From an uncultured Oceanobacter sp. (GTDB taxonomy: Bacteria; Pseudomonadota; Gammaproteobacteria; Pseudomonadales; Oceanobacteraceae): DNA of 45,469 nucleotides. The translations under genes were made by a program, and so were the position numbers. Position 1 is the stretch's first letter, and every line of letters starts with the position of its first letter. The stretch is from NCBI GenBank assembly GCA_913061185.1, contig CAJXTI010000031.1, positions 1 through 45,469 on the forward strand, given 5' to 3'. Under the pieces are notes generated by a model that saw nothing but the letters and a program-made list of their open reading frames with translations, made no database searches and was not told the origin of the DNA. Shown here piece by piece: positions 8,091-16,434 of this stretch.

Positions 8091-10277
8091 TTATTCGCCC
8101 AGTGGTCGAATCGTGTCTTCGACCACTGTCGCATTAAAAGTTGTCAGTATATTGCGGACGTGATCATCCGTCTCGATTGACTGCAAGGCAATATAGCCTG
8201 CTTCTGCCGCCATACGCTGACGCCGCTGTTCTGGAGTTTCTCCGGCCGGGCTACGTAATACCATTTCAATTCTGGCCGTCGGAACCAGCGTTTGTAACGC
8301 CTGCTCGACCCGCTGCTGTTGGCCTGGATTAAACAGCGCACTCTGTTGTGGATCAACATCAAAGCAATACAGCGAATCGCGCACTTCCACCAGCGCACTG
8401 TTGCGGGCGATGGATAAGGGTAGCCCGGCCAGCGGCAGGTGCTCCAGCCACATCCACCAGGTATGAGGTGCCAGTGGCGGTAAATGTTCCGGGTTGGCAA
8501 CTGCGCGCTGAACCGTTTTGACCGCTTTGGGTGCCGTAGAGACCTGCGGTGCTGGCTCAAACGTCATGGTGTTATCGGCAGGTGCATCCATCAGGCGGCT
8601 GAGATTGCCACCGGCGATGGCAGCGCGATCAGCAACAGGCGCTGAGGGTTGAGCAACAACCTGCTGTTCGGGAGCATCAGGAAGCGACACCCTTGGCGGT
8701 AGTGGTGGCGGTAACGTGCTGGGTGTTTCTTCATCCATCCAGGGAGGCGGCTCGTGGGCCGGATCTGAAGTTGTCACGACGGTCGGCACGGCGTTGCCTG
8801 GGCCTGTCTCATAAACAACATCATCTGCACTCAGAGTGGATACCGGCAAAACACCCGTATCCGGAAAACCTGTTGGAGCCGTTTGGGTTGTTTGGGTTGT
8901 TGGGGTTGCTTGAGCTGTTGCTGGGGTTGTTTGAGCTGTTGCTGGCAGATCCTGCCACTCAGACTCGACGGGGACTATTTCAGCAGGTTCAGCAGGCAAA
9001 ACGTCAGTCGGTACAACAACCTCACCGCCGACAGCGTCGGGTTGCTGAGTGGCGACAACGCTATCCCGCTCAGGAGAAGGAAGACCCGTCAGTGACTTTT
9101 TTTTTTGCCCGCCATCCGGGTCAGCCTGGGCCGCCGGGCTGGTGAGCGCGGAATCCAGATCCAGATTCGCCAGCGCTGCTGGTAACTGTTCCGGCATCGG
9201 CCGAAACGCCAACATCCGCAGCAGCAGCATTTCAAATCCCTGACGCGGATCAGGCGCCAGCGCCAGATCCTTGCGGCCACTGAGGGCAATTTGATAATAC
9301 AACTGCAAGTCTTCGCCATTCATGGCAACCGCCAACGCCAGCACGGCATCGCGATCACCCTGAGAATTTTCAATCGCATCCGGCACAATCTGGGCCAGTG
9401 CCGCCCGGTGCCAGATCGTCAGCAGGCCCTGGACAACTTCATCAAAATCGGGGCCGTGCTCGGCCATTTCCGCTACTTCGGTTAACACTTCACGAGCATT
9501 GGCCCTGGCCATCACCTCTGCCATTTTAAACAGGCGACCCCGATCCATGGTGCCCAGCATGCTGGTCACCTGGGTTTCCAGCACCGTCCCTTCACCAAAC
9601 GCAATGGCCTGGTCAGTCAGACTGAGGGCGTCACGCATGCTGCCCTGGGCAGCGCGCCCCAATTGCCACAGCGCCGGGGTTTCATAGCGGATGTCTTCTG
9701 CTTGCAACACGGTTTCCAGATAGCCAACAATGCTTTCCGGAGTCATGTTTTTCAGACTGAACTGCAGACAACGGGACAAGACCGTGACGGGTAATTTTTG
9801 TGGATCGGTGGTGGCAAGCAGGAATTTGACGTGCGCCGGTGGCTCTTCCAGCGTTTTTAACAGCGCATTAAAACTGTGCGTGGAAAGCATGTGTACTTCG
9901 TCAATCAGATAAACCTTGAAGCGTCCACGAGTCGGAGCGTACTGGACGTTATCGAGCAGCTCGCGGGTATCTTCGACTTTGGTACGAGATGCGGCATCGA
10001 CTTCGATCAGATCAACAAAGCGGCCTTCGGCGATTTCCCGACAAGAAGAACATTCGCCACATGGCCGGGCACTGATGCCCTGTTCGCAATTCAGGCATTT
10101 GGCAAGAATACGGGCAATGGTGGTTTTACCCACACCCCGGGTGCCGGTAAACAGGTATGCGTGATGCAGCCGCTGCTCATTCAGCGCATTGATCAGCGCT
10201 TTGAGTACGTGCTCCTGGCCGACCATTTCGTCAAAGAACCTGGGCCGCCACTTACGTGCAAGTACCTGATAACTCAT
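8091..10277 (-). CDS. dnaX: DNA polymerase III subunits tau/gamma
   Basis: A 728-aa clamp-loader ATPase. Walker A is GTRGVGKTT (45-53). A cysteine-rich zinc module follows (CLNCEQGISARPCGECSSC), then Walker B LIDEVHMLS and the SRC sensor (TVLSRCLQFSL). After residue ~390 comes a long Pro/Thr/Ala-rich linker and the C-terminal tau domain (LPPLAPHTWWMWLEHLPLAGL...) that binds polymerase alpha and DnaB in E. coli. At codons 391-394 (CAA AAA AAA AAG, minus strand, bases 9107-9096) there is a run of ten As containing the E. coli-type A AAA AAG heptamer in frame; -1 slippage would end at 9070, giving a gamma-like product of ~402 aa. ffs lies just upstream. Confidence 0.97.
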   Translation of the reverse strand: MSYQVLARKWRPRFFDEMVGQEHVLKALINALNEQRLHHAYLFTGTRGVGKTTIARILAKCLNCEQGISARPCGECSSCREIAEGRFVDLIEVDAASRTKVEDTRELLDNVQYAPTRGRFKVYLIDEVHMLSTHSFNALLKTLEEPPAHVKFLLATTDPQKLPVTVLSRCLQFSLKNMTPESIVGYLETVLQAEDIRYETPALWQLGRAAQGSMRDALSLTDQAIAFGEGTVLETQVTSMLGTMDRGRLFKMAEVMARANAREVLTEVAEMAEHGPDFDEVVQGLLTIWHRAALAQIVPDAIENSQGDRDAVLALAVAMNGEDLQLYYQIALSGRKDLALAPDPRQGFEMLLLRMLAFRPMPEQLPAALANLDLDSALTSPAAQADPDGGQKKKSLTGLPSPERDSVVATQQPDAVGGEVVVPTDVLPAEPAEIVPVESEWQDLPATAQTTPATAQATPTTQTTQTAPTGFPDTGVLPVSTLSADDVVYETGPGNAVPTVVTTSDPAHEPPPWMDEETPSTLPPPLPPRVSLPDAPEQQVVAQPSAPVADRAAIAGGNLSRLMDAPADNTMTFEPAPQVSTAPKAVKTVQRAVANPEHLPPLAPHTWWMWLEHLPLAGLPLSIARNSALVEVRDSLYCFDVDPQQSALFNPGQQQRVEQALQTLVPTARIEMVLRSPAGETPEQRRQRMAAEAGYIALQSIETDDHVRNILTTFNATVVEDTIRPLGE
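9070..9107 (-). promoter_or_regulatory. Predicted programmed slippage site in dnaX
   Basis: Ten consecutive As on the coding strand (9097-9106) follow CA-frame codon 391. A -1 shift reads eight further codons (VTDGSSFS) to TGA at 9072-9070. Loss of one A gives TGA at 9091-9089. Both outcomes make a gamma-length protein. E. coli uses ribosomal frameshifting at A AAA AAG; Thermus uses transcriptional slippage on A9. Which applies here cannot be read from sequence. Confidence 0.7.
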
Positions 10278-10351
10278 GAAACGCTGACTCGGCTAAAACA
10301 AGGAAGGCGCATGATAACGACTGGCGGGCAGGATGTCAGTGTTATTGGAGA

Positions 10352-10461
10352 TGACTCCTGCCAGCCACACCCCGGCACACGAGTCGACTACTACCGTTGC
10401 TCCCTTCCGGGCCTGGCGGGGTTCGTAGCTTATCGTTGCGAGGGGACCAGCAGGAGCCACC
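10352..10461 (-). ncRNA. ffs: Signal recognition particle 4.5S RNA
   Basis: The minus strand carries the conserved SRP domain IV core CCAGGCCCGGAAGGGAGCA (GGAA tetraloop and asymmetric loop that bind Ffh). The ends pair: GGCTCCTGC near the 5' end with GCAGGAGTC near the 3' end. Length ~110 nt agrees with the 114-nt E. coli RNA. Ends are approximate. The location directly upstream of dnaX is the usual one in Pseudomonas-type genomes. It guides Ffh to signal sequences on nascent membrane proteins. Confidence 0.95.
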
Positions 10462-10491
10462 ATAACAGCCTGACTTTCGACAGGAGGGCAA

Positions 10492-10520
10492 ATTCTACAG
10501 ATAACTTTTTGGGATATCAA
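10492..10520 (-). promoter_or_regulatory. Sigma70 promoter of ffs
   Basis: TTGATA (-35, 10520-10515), 17-bp spacer, TAGAAT (-10, 10497-10492). Initiation ~7 nt further on would leave a ~25-nt 5' leader before the mature RNA, similar to the leader that RNase P removes from the E. coli precursor. Confidence 0.7.
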
Positions 10521-10559
10521 GGACTTAACTTAAAGAAAATACTTCGAACCGGCAATCAA

Positions 10560-10829
10560 TCAGAGGTGCAGCCAATGTTTCAGGGCCAGGTTAATGATGT
10601 CTGCCCGGCTCAACCCCAGATCATCACAAGCCAGATCCAGATAATCAATGACATCCGCTTCGACCTTCACTTCCAGCCGCTGCAAACCGCGCTCCTTGTC
10701 ACGCTGACGCTGAAAGCGCTTGTTAAACCGGCTCTGCACTCGACGATCATAAGGGTTGCTCTTCGGCCGCCCACGACGGGGAGACGAGAACATATCGATG
10801 GTGGTGCGATCTTCGGGTTGAATGGACAT
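10560..10829 (-). CDS. ybfE: LexA-regulated protein, YbfE family
   Basis: An 89-aa basic protein. DRTTIDMF, RRGRPKSNPYDRRVQ, NKRFQRQRDKERGL and a C-terminal ribbon-helix-helix-like segment (RLEVKVEADVIDYLDLACDDLGLSRADIINLAL) match E. coli YbfE, a small protein known only as SOS/LexA-regulated. In enterobacteria ybfE lies with fldA and fur; here it stands alone upstream of ffs-dnaX. I saw no clear CTGT-N8-ACAG LexA box in the 165 bp upstream, so SOS control here is not supported by sequence. A terminator-like hairpin lies ~20 bp before the start codon. Confidence 0.8.
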   Translation of the reverse strand: MSIQPEDRTTIDMFSSPRRGRPKSNPYDRRVQSRFNKRFQRQRDKERGLQRLEVKVEADVIDYLDLACDDLGLSRADIINLALKHWLHL

Positions 10830-10842
10830 AGCAGATCCAGCT

Positions 10843-10866
10843 GAAAAACGGCGGCATTATGCCGCC
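10843..10866 (-). terminator. Terminator-like hairpin in the ybfE leader
   Basis: On minus, GGCGGCAT-A-ATGCCGCC (10866-10850) is followed directly by GTTTTTC. It fits an intrinsic terminator but has no minus-strand gene behind it, so it may attenuate ybfE or insulate it from antisense reading of the protease promoter region. Confidence 0.5.
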
Positions 10867-10994
10867 TTGACGATGAATTGCAACGCCATAGCGAACGATT
10901 CCCCCTTTCTCTGCTCGCCATGACAGCAACAGAACTTGCCAAGGGCCTCGCATCTCAATACTGTTGACTGCTTTCTTTGCTGAACACGTTACCG

Positions 10995-13388
10995 ATGTCC
11001 GATACCTTAGCTACCCGTTTATCCTCCGACCAGCTGACACAAGCAGTGAATACCGAACTGCTGGATTTTATCTCCACTGAAGAGCTGGAACCCTTCCATG
11101 GCGTCCTCGGCCAGGAACGCGCCGTCAACGCCATTCAGTTTGGTGTGGCCATGCAGCGTCCCGGCTACAACATTTTTGTAATGGGTGATACCGGTACCGG
11201 CCGCTCATCCTATGTCCGGGACTACCTCAAAAGCGAAGCCAAACGCCAGGCTACGCCTTCGGTATGGTGCTACGTCAACAATTTCAGCAACCCCAGAGAA
11301 CCGGGGGTGGTTGAGTTACAACCGGCGGAAGCCAATCAGCTACGCGATGATGTTCGTCAGCTGATTGACCAGTTGCTGGCCACGTTTCCGGCCGTACTGG
11401 AACACCCGTCTTACCAGCAGAAAAAAGCCGCTATCGATTATCAGTTCAACCGCAAATACGACAAGGCGATTGAACTGGTCGAAAAAGACGCTCACAAACA
11501 AGGGGTTGCGGTATACCGCGATGCCAATGCCATCAGCTTCACCCCGATACGCGATGGTAAAGCCCTGGATGAATCCGAATTTGCCCAGCTGAATGAAGAG
11601 GAACGCGAGCTGTTCCATGAAACCATTGCCACCCTCGAACAAATGCTGGGCGACCAGTTAGCCGAATTACCGCAATGGAAACGTGAAACCAGCGATCTGC
11701 TGCGTGAACTGAACCAGCAGACCATCAGCGACGCCATCAAACCCTTGCTGACCCCGATTCGTGAACGCTTTGGTCACCATGAACGGGTCTCCGCTCATCT
11801 GAACGAACTGGAAGAACACCTGCCACGGCTGGTACTGGAAGAGCTGGTGGACGAACGTCTGCTGGAACTGCGGGAAGAATACGTCAAACGCAACCGCCTG
11901 GAAGAGTCGTTGCTGCCCAATGTGGTGACACACCATTCCGCCGATAGCGGCGCTCCGGTGGTTTACGAACCCCACCCCAGCTATGGCAATCTGTTTGGTC
12001 GTATTGAATACACCAGCGACCAGGGTGCCCTGGTAACCAACTATCAGCGTATTTGTCAGGGTGCCTTGCACAAGGCTAATGGCGGCTACCTGATTCTGGA
12101 TGCCGACAAGGTACTGACCGAACCGCTGGTATGGGATGCCCTGAAACGGGCGATACAGTCAAAACAGCTGAAGATGGAATCGCCCTACTCCGACATGGGG
12201 CTGTTTAACACCACCAGCTTGTTGCCGGATACCATTCCTCTGTCGATCAAACTGGTGCTGATCGGCTCACGTCAGGTGTACTACCTGCTGCAACAATACG
12301 ATGAAGATTTTAACCGTCTGTTCCGAGCAGTGGTGGATTTTGACAACGACCTGCCCCTCAACGACGACACCCTGTACGCTTACTCCCGGCTATTAAAAAG
12401 CCGGGTTGAAGAGCAGGGATACGCTCATCTGAGCCGGGATGCCGTTGCTCGCATGGTACGCTTCAGTGCTCGTCTTGCCGAACAACAAGACTCTCTCAGC
12501 GCCCACATTGGTGAACAGTTTGACCTGCTGGCCGAAGCCGACTTTATTCGCAAGCTGGCCCAGGACCCGGAAATCACCCCGATTCATATCGACCGCGCCC
12601 TGCACGCCAAACAGCAACGCACCGGACGAGTCTACGACAAACTGTTTGAACAGATGCTGGATGGCACCGTGCTGCTGGAAACCAGTGGCCGAGCGGTCGG
12701 TAAAATCAACGGTCTGACCGTTATGTCACTTGGCGATACCAGCTTTGGCTCCCCTGCCCGCATTACCGCCACGGTTTATCCCGGCTCCAAGGGCGTGGTC
12801 GATATCGAACGGGAAGTCAGCCTTGGCCAGGCGATTCACTCCAAGGGTGTGATGATTCTCAGTGGCTTTTTAGGCAATCGCTACGCGCAGAAATTTCCGC
12901 TGGCCATTTCCGCCCACCTGGCGATGGAACAATCCTATGGCTATATCGACGGCGATAGCGCCTCACTGGCAGAGCTGGTGTGTCTGATTTCCGCTCTGAT
13001 CAATAGCCCGATTGAACACAGCTTTGCCATGACCGGTTCTATTAACCAGCATGGCGAAGTGCAGGCCATTGGTGGTGTGAATGAAAAAATTGAAGGCTTT
13101 TTCCGGCTGTGTGCAGCACGCGGACTGACCGGAGAGCAAGGCGTCATTATTCCGGCATCCAATCGCCGCAACCTGATTTTGCATGATGATGTTGTACAGG
13201 CTGCTACCGATGGCCAGTTCCACATTCACTGTGTTACCCATGTCGATCAGGCGCTTGCAATCCTGCTGCGCAGGGAAGCGGGCCAAGTCAACGAAGAGGG
13301 TGAGTTTCCAGCAGGCAGCGTCAATGGCGACATCATCGAACGGCTAAAAGCCATTTCGAGCATGACTGACCAAGACAACAAAAAATAA
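10995..13388 (+). CDS. Lon-like ATP-dependent protease (AsrA/YcbZ type)
   Basis: A 797-aa AAA+ protein fused to an S16 peptidase domain. Walker A region GDTGTGRSS (64-72) has Arg where canonical Lon has Lys; a helical insertion rich in charged residues follows (~100-290), then the main AAA motifs (GGYLILDADKVL, Walker B-like) and the proteolytic domain. The latter has the catalytic Ser in DGDSASLAEL and Lys in GGVNEKIEGFF, the Ser-Lys dyad of Lon. It lacks the Lon N-terminal substrate domain and belongs with the heat-shock-linked AsrA/YcbZ group. A TTG at 10977 is in frame, but the ATG at 10995 begins the conserved region. It is transcribed alone, divergent from ybfE. Confidence 0.9.
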   Translation: MSDTLATRLSSDQLTQAVNTELLDFISTEELEPFHGVLGQERAVNAIQFGVAMQRPGYNIFVMGDTGTGRSSYVRDYLKSEAKRQATPSVWCYVNNFSNPREPGVVELQPAEANQLRDDVRQLIDQLLATFPAVLEHPSYQQKKAAIDYQFNRKYDKAIELVEKDAHKQGVAVYRDANAISFTPIRDGKALDESEFAQLNEEERELFHETIATLEQMLGDQLAELPQWKRETSDLLRELNQQTISDAIKPLLTPIRERFGHHERVSAHLNELEEHLPRLVLEELVDERLLELREEYVKRNRLEESLLPNVVTHHSADSGAPVVYEPHPSYGNLFGRIEYTSDQGALVTNYQRICQGALHKANGGYLILDADKVLTEPLVWDALKRAIQSKQLKMESPYSDMGLFNTTSLLPDTIPLSIKLVLIGSRQVYYLLQQYDEDFNRLFRAVVDFDNDLPLNDDTLYAYSRLLKSRVEEQGYAHLSRDAVARMVRFSARLAEQQDSLSAHIGEQFDLLAEADFIRKLAQDPEITPIHIDRALHAKQQRTGRVYDKLFEQMLDGTVLLETSGRAVGKINGLTVMSLGDTSFGSPARITATVYPGSKGVVDIEREVSLGQAIHSKGVMILSGFLGNRYAQKFPLAISAHLAMEQSYGYIDGDSASLAELVCLISALINSPIEHSFAMTGSINQHGEVQAIGGVNEKIEGFFRLCAARGLTGEQGVIIPASNRRNLILHDDVVQAATDGQFHIHCVTHVDQALAILLRREAGQVNEEGEFPAGSVNGDIIERLKAISSMTDQDNKK

Positions 13389-13409
13389 CGGGAATAACGA
13401 ATAACGGTA

Positions 13410-13435
13410 CGGCCCTCCCAGGAGGGTCGGTATTT
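13410..13435 (+). terminator. Probable terminator of the Lon-like gene
   Basis: CCCTCC/GGAGGG (13413-13426), extended by GC and GU pairs to a 9-bp stem (13410-13429), ends ~20 bp after the stop codon and is followed by a short T-rich stretch (TATTT). Moderate quality. Confidence 0.55.
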
Positions 13436-13501
13436 GGCAAAAGAATATGCTATGGAATACCGCGAGCGGGGTGTGCATCAGAATTTTCAGTGTCTGCACA
13501 G

Positions 13502-13542
13502 CACGATGGCAGTGTGAGCCAGCGGCCCATACTGCCATCGTG
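13502..13542. repeat. Perfect 12-bp inverted repeat in a gene-free stretch
   Basis: The 332 bp between the protease (ends 13388) and the DUF4375 gene (13721) hold no convincing gene. Besides the terminator, CACGATGGCAGT (13502-13513) pairs perfectly with ACTGCCATCGTG (13531-13542) over a 17-nt loop. No U-tract follows on either strand. It could be a structured RNA element, a REP-like sequence or a binding site. Confidence 0.6.
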
Positions 13543-13720
13543 TCAACAGTACCAACAGTTCCACAACGGATAAAACCGAGCAGCCTGTTGATTTTCTATC
13601 TGCGTTGCCACTGCGGTGTTAAAAACAGGCTCAAATCGGTCATTTATCAATCATAAACGCCCTCTTTTCTCCTGTTTTTGCCTGGCGTTGACTGCCTCGA
13701 AAACAAAAATCAACAGCCAG

Positions 13721-14185
13721 CTAGTGGAACCCTTTCAGATTTCGCGCCACGAAATGCAGAGTCAAGCCCACCAGGCTGTCACTGACTTCATAAAAGCGCT
13801 CATCCAGCTGGGCGATTTCATCCGTATGGTCACCTTCAAGCTGATCAAACAACGCAATGCGTTCGTCTTCATCCCTGGGCACAACACGCCCCGGAAACAG
13901 ATCAATCAACTCGTCAAGTAACGCGTGGGTGTCGCGGGACTTGATTCGCTCCAGGGCCTCCAGAGTGTCTTCCGCCAGAGCGCCAACCTCATGGTGAAAA
14001 AACTGCACAAACCCACCGTTTTCCATTTCTCTCAGCAGACTATCGATGCAGAAAACTGTTTTTTCGGCATCGGTCAGGGAGTCGTACCCCAAATCTGCTT
14101 CCTTGTCATAGATCACATCAGTGATCTGAAGAAATGAATCAGTCTCATCAGCAACGTCCAGCGCCGCCTGAATCTCCATGTTCAT
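13721..14185 (-). CDS. DUF4375 (DMP19-like) domain protein
   Basis: A 154-aa acidic cytosolic protein. The family signature is visible as VFCIDSLLREMENGGFVQFFHHEVG, in which the NGGF-x-QFF core is typical of DUF4375/DMP19 proteins, followed by ALAEDTLEALERI. Function of the family is not established; DMP19 of Neisseria is reported as a DNA mimic. The abundance of Asp/Glu here would fit mimicry but does not show it. The gene is monocistronic. Confidence 0.75.
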   Translation of the reverse strand: MNMEIQAALDVADETDSFLQITDVIYDKEADLGYDSLTDAEKTVFCIDSLLREMENGGFVQFFHHEVGALAEDTLEALERIKSRDTHALLDELIDLFPGRVVPRDEDERIALFDQLEGDHTDEIAQLDERFYEVSDSLVGLTLHFVARNLKGFH

Positions 14186-14425
14186 ACGTCTAACTCAGCA
14201 CTCTCACAGTTAAAGAACAGTCCGGTCAAGATAGCCCAAGCAAAATTGTTTGACAAAGGTTTTACTGCCTATTTCTCCGCTGTGTCCATTTGCAAGACAG
14301 ATATAGACATCCTGCAACAGCAGCTCACATGCCAGCCATCAATAAAAACGTCTGTTTCCATACTCTCCAACCCCCCTTCAACACCCATGGGAGCGGTGCT
14401 TTTTCATCTACAGGGAGGATCATTC

Positions 14426-15376
14426 TCAGTCCGGGCAAACCGAAGCAGCCCTGGTCAGCTCAATAATACGCCGGGCGGTTGGCTCAGGATGCTCCATTGG
14501 AAAACAATGATTTCCGGCCACCCGCTCATGATGCAGTAACGGATTAAGCCTGCTGGCACGACGCGCCCCCGGAGCAATAAAGCCAAAACCTGACGCTGCC
14601 ACCAATATATGCACCGGTATCGTTGTTTGTCGCACGGTCTGCCACAGCCCCTGGGGTGCAGAAGCAAAAATCCGTGCCTCCCATAAAGGTGAGCACGCCA
14701 ACGCTACCGAACCATTCTCCTGCGGCCGCAAACCAGTGGTCAAAAAACCGTCAAACGCGAGTGCATGCCAGTCCTTATAAAGCGCCTTGCCTCCAAGATA
14801 CTGCCCCGCCGCTGCTGCCGAAGGCCAACAACAACGGCGAGCACTGGCCCGGCGTACCAATGGGTTTCGACGCCAAAGCCGAGTCATCTGCAAGACCTTC
14901 TGGGCACGAATCAGAACCGGAGAAAAAAGTACCGGATCAAGCAAGATAAGCTGCTGAAAAAGGCCGGGACACTGGTGAGCCATCATTAGCGTTAATATCC
15001 CACCCATGGAATGACCTACGCCAATCACAGGCAAAAACGACCCAGGCACTCCAGCAACCCGTTCAGCGGCTAAAACCGATTGAACATATTGAGCCAACTC
15101 AGCGGCAAGCTTTTCCCAAACAGGAAAACCGGGGTTGGTTACCGCCGCCGATTCACCATGTCCTGGCATATCGGTTACAAGCAAAGACCAGTCCTTTGGC
15201 AACTCATTGACCAATGCCAATAACGACAATCCGCTGAATCCATTGCCATGTAACAGGTGTAAGACAGGTTTGTCCGCTAATCCCTGCCGCCAATAGCCAC
15301 AAATTGAGCCGACCGAAACCTTTTTCCAACCCTCGACACCACAAATGTTCATAATTTTCGGCATACTCCCCGCCAT
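14426..15376 (-). CDS. Alpha/beta-fold hydrolase
   Basis: A ~316-aa serine hydrolase: oxyanion strand HLLHGNGFSG, nucleophile elbow GVGHSMGGIL, and a C-terminal catalytic histidine in GNHCFPMEHPE. An acidic residue after the sixth strand is not obvious (VHILVAASGFGFIAPGA has no Asp), so the acid may come from elsewhere. No signal peptide, so probably cytosolic. An open frame extends to a TTG at 15409; the ATG codons at 15376, 15364 and 15352 all remain possible, with GGGGAG just before 15364. No partner genes; substrate unknown. Confidence 0.75.
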   Translation of the reverse strand: MAGSMPKIMNICGVEGWKKVSVGSICGYWRQGLADKPVLHLLHGNGFSGLSLLALVNELPKDWSLLVTDMPGHGESAAVTNPGFPVWEKLAAELAQYVQSVLAAERVAGVPGSFLPVIGVGHSMGGILTLMMAHQCPGLFQQLILLDPVLFSPVLIRAQKVLQMTRLWRRNPLVRRASARRCCWPSAAAAGQYLGGKALYKDWHALAFDGFLTTGLRPQENGSVALACSPLWEARIFASAPQGLWQTVRQTTIPVHILVAASGFGFIAPGARRASRLNPLLHHERVAGNHCFPMEHPEPTARRIIELTRAASVCPD

Positions 15377-15616
15377 CCTGTTTTGGCCAAAAATTTCGCG
15401 CTGACACAACCGTCAGGATTCACTGCTACAAACTGGGCATTGATCAAAACAGCACTGAAAAAAAAACAGTAGACTGTACGGCGAAAAGACTAATGGGTGA
15501 TAGAAGCACTGGTGAGGCAACAGACTGCATATAACAATCATGACAACGCAGCGCGGCCGGAGCACGCCAGACTTCACGGAAGCATTTTTGATACGACCAC
15601 ATAAAAGGGAACCACA

Positions 15617-15796
15617 ATGACCGCACCAGCTGTAACACGCGCACTCGAAGCCAACCGCCGATTCACCGATTTGAAAGACGCCCAAGCCCGCTTATCTCAG
15701 GCCCGCCGGGATCTCGAAGCCAAGGTTATCGACGAAGATGAATATCACACCGTCACGGATGTGTGCCTGAAAATTATCCGCGCCTGTGCCGACTGA
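15617..15796 (+). CDS. Small conserved-looking protein of 59 aa
   Basis: ATG at 15617 after AAAGGGA, stop at 15794. The product is a charged, helical protein (ALEANRRFTDLKDAQARLSQ ... EDEYHTVTDVCLKIIRACAD) with coiled-coil potential and two cysteines near the end. Codon use resembles its neighbours and it fills the gap between the hydrolase and miaE, converging on miaE 20 bp away. No function can be assigned. Confidence 0.6.
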   Translation: MTAPAVTRALEANRRFTDLKDAQARLSQARRDLEAKVIDEDEYHTVTDVCLKIIRACAD

Positions 15797-15816
15797 CCCA
15801 ACCCGGACATGACGCT

Positions 15817-16434
15817 TCAGGCAGCAGTCGGCACACCGCTGTGAAACCGGAATTCGGTATCCGGCTGCTCAATCAGTTCGCCCTCCAGAGCGCGGAAAAA
15901 TGCTACACGCGGCTGAATAGACTCCTTCGCATATTGCTGTGCGAGGCCCAGATAGTCCTGATAATGTCGCCCTTCAGAGCGCAACAGTGAGCGGTAGAAT
16001 TTTTCCAGCTGACTGTCCAGCAAGGGTGCAAGTTTGGCGAACCGCTCGCAGGAACGCGCTTCAATAAAGGCCCCGATAATCAGCACATCAATCAACTCGT
16101 TTTCACCACCCTTGCGTACCGCTTCGCGCAAGCCTGCGGCGTAACGTGACGACGATACATGACGATAGGCAATACCGCGCTCGCGCATGATGGCTATCAC
16201 CTGTTCGAAGTGCAGTAATTCTTCACGTGCCAGCTGGCTCATTTTTTTCAGCAAGTCTTCGCGATCAACGTGCTTGTAAAGCAGGTTCATTGCCGTCGTC
16301 GCGGCTTTTTTTTCGCAATTGGCATGATCAATCAACAGGATTTCCTGCTGCTTTAAAGCTTCTTCAACCCAGGCATCTGGCGTCGCACAGGCCAGAAATC
16401 CGCCAATCTCGGACAATATTTCGTCGAGCGTCAT
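15817..16434 (-). CDS. miaE: tRNA-(ms2io6A)-hydroxylase
   Basis: A 205-aa ferritin-like diiron monooxygenase. Iron ligands are recognisable in REELLHFEQV (ExxH), FIEARSCERF, and SEGRHYQDY (ExxH). MiaE hydroxylates the isopentenyl group of ms2i6A37 in tRNAs reading UNN codons, using O2. Length is normal for the Pseudomonas-type enzyme. It overlaps the upstream thioesterase stop codon by 4 bp (ATGA), so the two are translationally coupled. Confidence 0.95.
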   Translation of the reverse strand: MTLDEILSEIGGFLACATPDAWVEEALKQQEILLIDHANCEKKAATTAMNLLYKHVDREDLLKKMSQLAREELLHFEQVIAIMRERGIAYRHVSSSRYAAGLREAVRKGGENELIDVLIIGAFIEARSCERFAKLAPLLDSQLEKFYRSLLRSEGRHYQDYLGLAQQYAKESIQPRVAFFRALEGELIEQPDTEFRFHSGVPTAA

